NCBI GenBank assembly: GCA_021813085.1
Contig: JAKAMA010000142.1
Coordinates: 1 to 6,562 of the forward strand
Source of the DNA: Chloroflexota bacterium
Lineage (GTDB): Bacteria > Chloroflexota > Dehalococcoidia > DSTF01 > JACRBR01
Length of the DNA: 6,562 nucleotides
Reading direction: 5' to 3'
Below the pieces are notes generated by a model that was not told the origin of the DNA, made no database searches, and was given only the letters and a program-made list of their open reading frames with translations. The translations under genes and the position numbers were made by a program. Shown piece by piece: positions 1 through 5,896 of the stretch (its first letter is position 1; the number at the start of each line of letters is the position of its first letter).

Positions 1-1188
<1,188 letters not shown>

Positions 1189-1195
1189 GGAGACG

Positions 1196-1663
1196 ATGGG
1201 CAAGAAGCTCCGCCAGGGCGACCCGTGGATGCCGGGATACCGCTACGGTGCGCTGCTGCCGCCGCTCTCGCTGAACCTCGTCGTCACCGACACCGCCCGT
1301 TCCGCGACGTTCTACCGCGACGTGTTTGACGCGGATGTGCACTACGTCGACATCGACTTCGCCGCCCTGCGCGTCGGGCCGGCGGAGGTGATGCTGCACG
1401 CCGACCACACCCACGACGAGCACCCCTGGTACCCGCAGCTCGTCGCCGGCGCACCGCGCGGCATCGGCGCGCAGATCCGTGTGCTCGGTATCGACCCGGA
1501 CGAAACGGAGCGCCGCGCCCGTGCGGCCGGTGCCGTCGTCGCGCGGGGCGCCGAGGACAAGGGCCACGGCTGGCGGGAGGCCCTCGTCCGCGACCCGGAC
1601 GGCTACGAGTGGGCTGTCGGCGTGCTGATCCCGCCGGCGACGGATCCGGCGGGACCGGCGTAG
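1196..1663 (+). CDS. VOC-family (glyoxalase/bleomycin-resistance fold) protein
   Basis: A 155-aa protein of one vicinal-oxygen-chelate unit pair. The first beta-alpha-beta module spans about residues 24-68 (LNLVVTDTARSATFYRDVF) and the second about 91-145, ending in HGWREALVRDPDGYEWAVGV. The ATG at 1196 is preferred over an in-frame GTG at 1160 because it lies 7 nt after the mutase stop and follows AGGGAG (1187-1192). The GTG start would overlap the mutase and add 12 Arg/Cys-rich residues. The close spacing implies co-transcription with the mutase. A methylmalonyl-CoA epimerase would be the expected neighbour and belongs to this superfamily, but the usual first His ligand is replaced by Asn27 and the terminal Glu position by Ala140, so it is not a canonical epimerase. 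A His-rich patch at residues 68-76 (HADHTHDEH) is conspicuous. The substrate is unknown. Confidence 0.85.
   Translation: MGKKLRQGDPWMPGYRYGALLPPLSLNLVVTDTARSATFYRDVFDADVHYVDIDFAALRVGPAEVMLHADHTHDEHPWYPQLVAGAPRGIGAQIRVLGIDPDETERRARAAGAVVARGAEDKGHGWREALVRDPDGYEWAVGVLIPPATDPAGPA
1629..1654 (+). other. Stem-loop at the 3' end of the VOC gene
   Basis: A perfect 9-bp inverted repeat, TCCCGCCGG (1629-1637) and CCGGCGGGA (1646-1654), encloses an 8-nt loop. It lies in the last codons of the VOC gene, about 10 nt before its stop. No T-run follows, so it is not a classical intrinsic terminator. It could slow or protect the 3' end of the mutase-VOC transcript, or be a by-product of GC-rich Pro/Ala/Gly codons. 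Confidence 0.35.
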
Positions 1664-1690
1664 GCGGCGCGGCGTCGCGGCGGCTCCGGG

Positions 1691-1696
1691 TACACT
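1691..1696 (+). promoter_or_regulatory. -10 element (TACACT) for a probable leaderless transcript
   Basis: TACACT ends 6 nt before the GTG at 1703, so a start point about 7 nt downstream would fall on the start codon itself. There is no Shine-Dalgarno sequence between 1664 and 1702, which agrees with leaderless initiation. No convincing -35 box is visible 16-18 bp upstream, where the sequence is all G/C-rich. Confidence 0.5.
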
Positions 1697-1702
1697 GCGC
1701 CC

Positions 1703-2059
1703 GTGGATACGTTCAACGTCACGATCCACGCCGGCGACCCCGCGCGCATGCGCTTCCTGCCCGCGGAAGCGCTCGTGGACGCTGGCGCAAGCTACACGAT
1801 GCTGCCTGCAGCGCTGCTGCGCCGGCTCGACGTGCCCGTGACGGGGCGGCGGCCGTTCGTTCTGGCGAGCGGCGACCTCATCACGAGGGAGGTCGGCCAG
1901 ACCTGGGTCCGCGTTGACGGGCGCGAAGTGATGACCGTCGTCGTGTTCGGCGATGACGGCGGGCCGACCCTGCTCGGCGCGCTGACGCTGGAGGAGTTTG
2001 GGCTCGGCGTCGACCCGCTCGGCCAAAGGCTCATCGAGGTGCCGGGCCTGCTCACGTGA
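1703..2059 (+). CDS. Retropepsin-like (clan AA) aspartic protease-family protein, DAG variant
   Basis: A 118-aa single-domain protein, the length of one retropepsin monomer, which would have to dimerise to form an active site. The order fits the family: N-terminal strand (FNVTIHAGD), active-site loop ALVDAGASYTMLPAALL (residues 23-39), a flap region FVLASGDLITREVG (52-65) and the hydrophobic-hydrophobic-Gly block LLGALTLEEFGLGVDP (90-105). The catalytic triad reads Asp26-Ala27-Gly28 instead of Asp-Thr-Gly. The Asp is kept, but the Thr that makes the inter-subunit hydrogen-bond network is lost. GTG 1703 is chosen because it is the first start giving the full N-terminal strand and it sits directly after the -10 element. 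Bacterial homologues are mostly uncharacterised. Whether this one cleaves proteins is open; it has no signal peptide or membrane segment and should be cytoplasmic. Confidence 0.8.
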   Translation: MDTFNVTIHAGDPARMRFLPAEALVDAGASYTMLPAALLRRLDVPVTGRRPFVLASGDLITREVGQTWVRVDGREVMTVVVFGDDGGPTLLGALTLEEFGLGVDPLGQRLIEVPGLLT

Positions 2060-2088
2060 CGCTGCCGGCGGGCGCCGTCTCGCTGGCA

Positions 2089-2109
2089 TGGTAGACTGGG
2101 CGGCGGAGG
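2089..2109 (+). promoter_or_regulatory. Extended -10 promoter and ribosome binding site for the 57-aa gene
   Basis: TG-G-TAGACT (2089-2097) is an extended -10 element matching TATAAT at four of six positions. It is followed by GGAGG at 2105-2109, 8 nt before ATG 2118. The predicted leader is only about 14 nt. No clear -35 is seen, as is usual for extended -10 promoters. The site lies in the 58-bp gap after the retropepsin-like gene, so the small gene can be transcribed on its own. Confidence 0.55.
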
Positions 2110-2117
2110 TGCGAACC

Positions 2118-2291
2118 ATGGCCAAGGCAATCGAGCCGATTCCCGTGCTGCGTGGGAAGGCCGCGGCTTGGTTCGAGGAGTTTCTCAAGCGCGGCGAGAA
2201 ACCGAGCGCGAAGCGATTGGAACAGGCGAAGCGCGACCGGGAGATCGCCGTGCGGATGCGGCCGCTGAGGCCGTCTGACGAGCCGAAGTAG
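2118..2291 (+). CDS. Small charged protein, possible antitoxin-like partner of the facing GNAT
   Basis: A 57-aa basic protein starting MAKAIEPIPVLRGKAAAWFE and ending in a helical, Lys/Arg/Glu-rich stretch (about residues 27-50, EKPSAKRLEQAKRDREIAVR). ATG 2118 is chosen because GGAGG lies 8 nt upstream; longer in-frame readings begin inside the retropepsin gene and add Arg/Ser-rich shadow sequence. The N-terminal pattern (I-x-P-x-PVL-x-G-x-x-A-x-x-F) recalls short prokaryotic proteins of the type 'TPVLxGxDAxxF', which I remember as small conserved unknowns sometimes beside acetyltransferase or toxin genes; this is from memory and not checked. The gene ends 9 bp before the stop of the opposing acetyltransferase. 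No DNA-binding fold can be assigned from the sequence. It is probably a real gene because of its promoter, RBS and non-shadow composition. Confidence 0.7.
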   Translation: MAKAIEPIPVLRGKAAAWFEEFLKRGEKPSAKRLEQAKRDREIAVRMRPLRPSDEPK

Positions 2292-2300
2292 CTCGCCCGC

Positions 2301-2831
2301 TCAAGGCCGCGCCTCCAGGTCGTAGAACATCCACTGCATGCTTCGCTGCACCTCAATCGGTGCTTTGGTGAAGCCATCGCGCTCGTAAAATCTGATGGCG
2401 CCCTCGTTGCGGACGTCCACCTGCAGGGCGAGTATGCGGCAGCCAACCGGAAGCGACATGGCCCACTCGCGGATCAGCGCCATGACCTGCTGACCATATC
2501 CCTTGCCTTGCTGAGTGACATCGATGCCGAGCCGCCCGATCAGCACGGCCGGGACTACCGGATACGGTGCGCGGCGGCCCAGGCCCGTGTCGCTCCGGCT
2601 GACCTGCGCCGCGGAGAGTGCGGCGAATCCTGCTGGCTCGCCCGACTCCGTGTAGAAGACGAAGGTCACGCTGAATCGGCCGCGCGACTGGCCCAGTGCA
2701 TCCTCGATCAGGAAGTCACGCAGGTCCGTTTGCCATTCCTCATCACCGCAGGAGAACTCGGCGAAGTCGCGCAGAAGGCCGTCGTCAAGCATCGCGTAGA
2801 TTAGCGGCGCACCCAGATCGTGATCGCTCAA
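2301..2831 (-). CDS. GNAT-family N-acetyltransferase (toxin-like FxCGDE subgroup)
   Basis: A 176-aa protein on the minus strand with the GNAT acetyl-CoA motif Q108-x-x-G-x-G (QGKGYG, 108-113), preceded by strand beta4 VLIGRLGID and followed by a helix. Near the C-terminus is FYERDGF (148-154), whose Tyr149 matches the catalytic Tyr of many GNATs, including tRNA-acetylating toxins of the TacT type. The N-terminal FSCGDEEWQTDLRDFLIEDAL (26-46) resembles the F-x-CG-x-x-x-L-x-x-FL signature of that toxin-like group. I start it at TTG 2831, which has GAGGGA 4 nt upstream and keeps the first beta strand. The internal ATG at 2790-2792 (163 aa) has no RBS and would cut into that strand. G+C is visibly lower than in the neighbours, with ATA, AGA and TTT codons, which suggests acquisition. 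The substrate could be a protein, small molecule or aminoacyl-tRNA; the sequence does not decide. Confidence 0.87.
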   Translation of the reverse strand: MSDHDLGAPLIYAMLDDGLLRDFAEFSCGDEEWQTDLRDFLIEDALGQSRGRFSVTFVFYTESGEPAGFAALSAAQVSRSDTGLGRRAPYPVVPAVLIGRLGIDVTQQGKGYGQQVMALIREWAMSLPVGCRILALQVDVRNEGAIRFYERDGFTKAPIEVQRSMQWMFYDLEARP

Positions 2832-2835
2832 TGCG

Positions 2836-2841
2836 TCCCTC
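2836..2841 (-). promoter_or_regulatory. Ribosome binding site that sets the TTG start of the GNAT gene
   Basis: Read on the minus strand this is GAGGGA, 4 nt before TTG (2831-2829). No comparable purine run precedes the alternative ATG at 2792, so it favours the longer, TTG-initiated protein. Confidence 0.5.
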
Positions 2842-2869
2842 GTCCCGCTTCCGCGCTGCCCAATCTCGC

Positions 2870-2877
2870 GTAATACT
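2870..2877. promoter_or_regulatory. Possible divergent promoter core (GTAATACT)
   Basis: This is the only A/T-rich patch in the 69-bp space between the GNAT start and the hydratase start. On the plus strand AATACT (2872-2877) matches -10 at four of six positions and would give a leader of about 17 nt to the hydratase gene. On the minus strand TATTAC (2875-2870) also matches four of six and would serve the GNAT gene. No good -35 box is seen for either direction. Confidence 0.3.
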
Positions 2878-2886
2878 GCCGTACCT

Positions 2887-2891
2887 GGAGG
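2887..2891 (+). promoter_or_regulatory. Ribosome binding site of the mesaconyl-CoA hydratase gene
   Basis: GGAGG lies 9 nt before ATG 2901. Another ATG at 2894 lies between them but is in a different frame, so the site supports 2901 as the start. Confidence 0.6.
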
Positions 2892-2900
2892 CGATGGGCC

Positions 2901-3974
2901 ATGAAACTCGGCGGCAACTTTTTCGAGGATCTGGGGCCGGGGCAACTCTTGCGCAACCCCGTGCCGCGCACCCTCGGCGAGGGTGACCGCAGCCTCTACA
3001 TCGCGCTCACCGGCGACCGCAACCCCAGGAACTGCTCCGACGAGTTCGCGCGCAGCCTGGGGTTCGAGCGGGCGCCGCTGCACGACCTGCTCGTCTTCCA
3101 CATCGTCTTCGGCCGGACGGTCGGCGAGATCTCGCTGAACTCGCCCGGGAACCTCGGCTACGCCGACCTGCGCTTCCTGCGGCCCGTCTTTCCCGGCGAC
3201 ACGCTGCGCGCCGAGACGGAGACGCTCGGCTGGCGCGAGACGTCGAAGGGCGACACCGGCGTCGTCTGGGTGCGGACGACCGGCTTCAACCAGCGCGACG
3301 AACACGTGCTCCAGTTCTACCGCTGGGTGATGGTGAACAAACGCGACCCCGGCACACCGACCGTCGCCGATGACGCGCCGGAGATGCCCGCCGAAGCCGG
3401 CCGCGCGCATCTCGCGCACCTGCCGTACCCGCGCATCGCCCGCTTCGACGCGTCCGCCACCGGCGGCAGCGCGTTCTGGGAGGACTACGAGCCAGGCGAG
3501 CGCCTCGCGCACCCGCAGGGGATGACGATCGAGGAGGCGGAGCACCAGATGGCGACGCGCCTGTACCAGCACACGGCGCGCGTGCACTTCAACCAGCACC
3601 AGCAGCAGGCGTCGCGCCACGGCCGCCGCATCGTCTACGGCGGGCACATCATCTCGGTCGCGCACGCGCTGTCGTTCGACGGGCTCGAGAACGTCGTGGG
3701 GATGGCGGCGTGGAATGGCGGCTCGCACACGAACCCGACCTTCGCCGGCGACACGCTGTTCGCCTGGACCGACGTGCTGGAGCGCATCGACATCGGGCGC
3801 GACGACCTGGGGGCGCTGCGGCTGCGGCTGGTGGCTGTCAAGAACGCCGACCCCTCGAAGGAAGCCCTGCCGCTGAAGGTCACGGGGGAGGACGGCCGCG
3901 AGCGCTACGCCCCGAACGTCGTGCTCGACCTCGACTACATCGCGCTGATCCCGAAACGCGCGGTCGCCGTGTAG
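2901..3974 (+). CDS. mch: Mesaconyl-CoA hydratase (beta-methylmalyl-CoA dehydratase), MaoC family
   Basis: A 357-aa double-hotdog protein that reversibly hydrates mesaconyl-CoA to beta-methylmalyl-CoA in the ethylmalonyl-CoA pathway. The N-terminal hotdog carries YIALTGDRNPRNCSDEFARS (residues 33-52) and APLHDLLVFHIVFGRTV (58-74), then LGYADLRFLRPVFPGDTLRA (85-104). The C-terminal hotdog carries YQHTARVHFN (222-231) and the YGGHIISVAHALSF block (246-259). These blocks agree closely with what I remember of Mch proteins from Rhodobacter and Chloroflexus, and the length is close to their roughly 340-360 aa. The next gene downstream encodes the enzyme that makes its substrate, and the one after that the lyase that would cleave its product, which strengthens the call. 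A different 3-hydroxyacyl-CoA dehydratase of the MaoC group is the main alternative. Confidence 0.88.
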   Translation: MKLGGNFFEDLGPGQLLRNPVPRTLGEGDRSLYIALTGDRNPRNCSDEFARSLGFERAPLHDLLVFHIVFGRTVGEISLNSPGNLGYADLRFLRPVFPGDTLRAETETLGWRETSKGDTGVVWVRTTGFNQRDEHVLQFYRWVMVNKRDPGTPTVADDAPEMPAEAGRAHLAHLPYPRIARFDASATGGSAFWEDYEPGERLAHPQGMTIEEAEHQMATRLYQHTARVHFNQHQQQASRHGRRIVYGGHIISVAHALSFDGLENVVGMAAWNGGSHTNPTFAGDTLFAWTDVLERIDIGRDDLGALRLRLVAVKNADPSKEALPLKVTGEDGRERYAPNVVLDLDYIALIPKRAVAV

Positions 3975-3999
3975 GGGGCCGCCGCCCCTGCGCCAGGGC
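3974..3999 (+). other. Overlapping GC hairpins after the hydratase stop
   Basis: GGGGC (3975-3979) pairs with GCCCC (3984-3988) around a 4-nt loop. Alternatively CCCTG (3986-3990) pairs with CAGGG (3994-3998) around 3 nt. The two stems share bases and exclude each other. No T-tract follows, so termination here is uncertain, although the position directly after a stop codon and before the next promoter is where a terminator would be expected. Confidence 0.3.
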
Positions 4000-4000
4000 G

Positions 4001-4028
4001 TGGACATACGTTGACGAGGCCGTAGAAT
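4001..4028 (+). promoter_or_regulatory. Sigma-70-type promoter for the methylsuccinyl-CoA dehydrogenase gene
   Basis: TGGACA (4001-4006, five of six to TTGACA) and TAGAAT (4023-4028, five of six to TATAAT) are separated by 16 bp. The predicted start point near 4035 gives a leader of about 78 nt. This is the best promoter in the window and suggests that the dehydrogenase and lyase genes can be expressed separately from the hydratase gene. Confidence 0.6.
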
Positions 4029-4037
4029 GTGGCGCCG

Positions 4038-4060
4038 GCCGCGCCGCAGAGACGCGCGGC
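4038..4060 (+). other. GC stem-loop in the 5' leader of the dehydrogenase gene
   Basis: GCCGCGC (4038-4044) and GCGCGGC (4054-4060) form a perfect 7-bp stem with a 9-nt loop. It falls within the first 25 nt of the predicted leader, far from the ribosome binding site (AGGA 4103-4106). No known riboswitch class is recognisable. Confidence 0.3.
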
Positions 4061-4112
4061 GGAGCGCGAACAGTTTCTGCGTCATCTGCGGATACGGCGA
4101 ACAGGACACGCG

Positions 4113-5786
4113 ATGACCTCCAATGCTTCCACCGCCCGCACGCTGGCGTCCGCCCGCACGCTCGCCGCGCGCGCCGACGAGCTGGCGCGTGCCGCCATCG
4201 CGCGCGCGGCCGAGTTGACGCGCGGCGGCGCGGGCATCGACGAGCACCAGGTGGTGTGCGAGCGGCTGGCGCTGATCGTCACGGAAGCACGCGCGGCGGC
4301 GGCGCTCGTCGAGTACGCCGAGCGGCTTGCGTCGTCGGGACGCGCCGACGCGCTGAGCGAGGACGAGGCGCTGGCGTACGCCGCGGAGGTCGTGCACAAG
4401 ATCGTTGGTATCGCGCAGGCGCACCCGGACGACTTCGCGGCCGCACCGGAGATCGACGACGCGACGCGCGCGCTCGTGCGCGAGGGGCTCGGCGATGCGC
4501 GGCTGTGCGCCATCGGCGAGCGCGTGATCGCGGCGCGCGGCGTCAACAACGTCGAGCTGGACGACGACGACGCGACGTCGACCCGCACCTTCACGCGCCA
4601 GTTCGCGAAGTCGGAGGTGCTGAAGGAAGAGGACGGCATCGCACTCGCCGACCGGATCCATCGCGACGACCTGCTCGTGCCGGACTCGCTGATCCGGCAG
4701 TTCGCCGAGCTCGGGTTCTTCGGCAGCTCGATCCCCGACACGTACGGCGGCACGGAGATGGGCTACCTGACGATGGTCGCGCTGACCGAGGAGCTGTCCG
4801 CGGCGTCGCTCATCGCGGGCAGCCTGCTCACGCGCTCCGAGATCCTGACGCGTGCGCTGCTCGAAGGCGGCACCGACCGCCAGAAACAGGCGTGGCTGCC
4901 GCGGCTCGCCGCCGGCGAGATCATGGTCGGCGTCTCGGTCACAGAGCCCGACGTCGGCTCGGACGTCGCAGCCGTGCAGTGCCGCGCGACGCCGGGCGAG
5001 CGCGGCGGGCGCAAGGGCTGGCTGATCAACGGCGCGAAGGCATGGTGCACCTTCGCCGGGCGCTCCAACGTGCTCGCGCTGCTCGCGCGGACGGACCCGG
5101 ATGCGTCGAAGGGCTACGCCGGGCTGTCGCTCTTCATCGTGCCGAAGGAGCCGTTCCCCGGGCACCGGTTCGAGTACCGCCAGCCGGAGGGCGGCCTGCT
5201 GACCGGCGAGGCGATCCATACGCCCGGCTACCGCGGTATGCACTCCTACATCCTCAACTTCGAGGACTACTTCGTGCCGTCCGAGAACCTGGTGGGCGAG
5301 GAGCAGGGGCAGGGCCGCGGCTTCTACCTGACGCTCGGCGGCTTCGCCATCGGCCGCCTGCAGACGGCCGGCCGTGCCCTGGGCGTAGCGCAGGCGGCGC
5401 TCGAAAAAGCATGCGCGTACGTCACGCAGCGCGCGCAGTTCGGCCGCCCGATCGCCGAATACCAACTCACGCAGCACAAGGTCGGCGTCATGGCGACGCG
5501 GATCGCCGCGGCACGCCAGCTCACGTACAGCGTCGCGCGCGCGACGCAGCCGGGGGCGCGGGCGCCGCTCGGGCCCGCGATGGCGAAGCTGTTCGCTTCG
5601 GACATCGCCGTCTACGTGACGCAGGAGGCGCAGCTCCTGCACGGCGGCTGGGGCTACGCGGAGGAGGACCGCATCACGCGCTACGTCGCGGACGCGCAGG
5701 TGCTGCCGATCTTCGAGGGCGTGAAGGCGACGCTGGAGCTGAAGGTGATCGCGCGCGCGCTGGTTGCGCCTGGATCTGGAGGGTAG
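4113..5786 (+). CDS. mcd: (2S)-Methylsuccinyl-CoA dehydrogenase, acyl-CoA dehydrogenase family
   Basis: A 557-aa FAD enzyme expected to oxidise (2S)-methylsuccinyl-CoA to mesaconyl-CoA, passing electrons to electron-transfer flavoprotein. Residues 1 to about 165 form an Ala/Arg-rich helical extension that ordinary acyl-CoA dehydrogenases (about 380 aa) lack but methylsuccinyl-CoA dehydrogenases (about 550 aa) have. The dehydrogenase core follows: ADRIHRDDLLVPDSLIRQFA, the substrate/flavin block VTEPDVGSDVAA (from about 276), RAQFGRPIAEYQ, and HGGWGYAEEDRITRYVADAQ. Glu535 in LPIFEGVK occupies the catalytic-base position of the family. ATG 4113 is chosen over an in-frame GTG at 4029 because AGGA lies 6 nt upstream, while the GTG abuts the -10 box and would precede the likely transcript start. 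It follows the hydratase by 138 bp and precedes the lyase by 110 bp, as expected for a pathway operon. Another branched acyl-CoA substrate is possible but less likely in this context. Confidence 0.9.
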   Translation: MTSNASTARTLASARTLAARADELARAAIARAAELTRGGAGIDEHQVVCERLALIVTEARAAAALVEYAERLASSGRADALSEDEALAYAAEVVHKIVGIAQAHPDDFAAAPEIDDATRALVREGLGDARLCAIGERVIAARGVNNVELDDDDATSTRTFTRQFAKSEVLKEEDGIALADRIHRDDLLVPDSLIRQFAELGFFGSSIPDTYGGTEMGYLTMVALTEELSAASLIAGSLLTRSEILTRALLEGGTDRQKQAWLPRLAAGEIMVGVSVTEPDVGSDVAAVQCRATPGERGGRKGWLINGAKAWCTFAGRSNVLALLARTDPDASKGYAGLSLFIVPKEPFPGHRFEYRQPEGGLLTGEAIHTPGYRGMHSYILNFEDYFVPSENLVGEEQGQGRGFYLTLGGFAIGRLQTAGRALGVAQAALEKACAYVTQRAQFGRPIAEYQLTQHKVGVMATRIAAARQLTYSVARATQPGARAPLGPAMAKLFASDIAVYVTQEAQLLHGGWGYAEEDRITRYVADAQVLPIFEGVKATLELKVIARALVAPGSGG

Positions 5787-5810
5787 AGAGGCTCGACCAC
5801 CGGTCGTGTT

Positions 5811-5828
5811 TCTGCTGTCTGCTGTCTG
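5811..5828 (+). repeat. Short 7-bp tandem repeat between mcd and the lyase gene
   Basis: TCTGCTG occurs twice in tandem (5811-5817 and 5818-5824), followed by a partial copy TCTG. It lies immediately 5' of a stem-loop. It is too short to call a regulatory array and may reflect slippage. Confidence 0.5.
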
Positions 5829-5857
5829 TCGCCGGCATCTGCCGCACGTGCCGGCGA
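5829..5857 (+). other. Strong stem-loop in the mcd-lyase intergenic region
   Basis: TCGCCGGCA (5829-5837) and TGCCGGCGA (5849-5857) form a perfect 9-bp stem with an 11-nt loop, and a G-T pair could extend it. It is followed by TTCTTC, a weak pyrimidine tail. It could act as a leaky terminator, an RNA-processing or stability element that sets lyase levels relative to the dehydrogenase, or an operator. No promoter-like -10 is seen between it and the lyase start, so the lyase is probably read through from mcd. Confidence 0.45.
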
Positions 5858-5896
5858 TTCTTCGGTGTGTGGTCAAACGGGGGAGGATCCACGCGT

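Noticed and set aside
1196..1663. Assignment of the VOC gene as methylmalonyl-CoA epimerase
   Set aside because: Position and superfamily fit, but the ligand positions and the family blocks I know for the epimerase are absent.
1609..1917. Plus-strand open frame overlapping the VOC end and the retropepsin start
   Set aside because: Its product is Arg/Gly/Ala-rich and it overlaps two supported genes in another frame.
4011..4016. TTGACG as the -35 box of the mcd promoter
   Set aside because: It is only 6 bp from the TAGAAT box, far too close. TGGACA at 4001-4006 has the right spacing.
4029..4112. Longer GTG-initiated form of methylsuccinyl-CoA dehydrogenase
   Set aside because: The GTG abuts the -10 box and would lie upstream of the likely transcript start. 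It has no RBS, and the ATG at 4113 has AGGA at good spacing.
2832..5876. Minus-strand open frame running upstream from the GNAT gene for about 1,000 more codons
   Set aside because: It is antisense to mch and mcd, which have clear protein families, and its translation is Arg/Ala/Val/Leu-rich without any domain. GC-rich genes commonly leave such opposite frames open. Only the part below 2831 is a gene.
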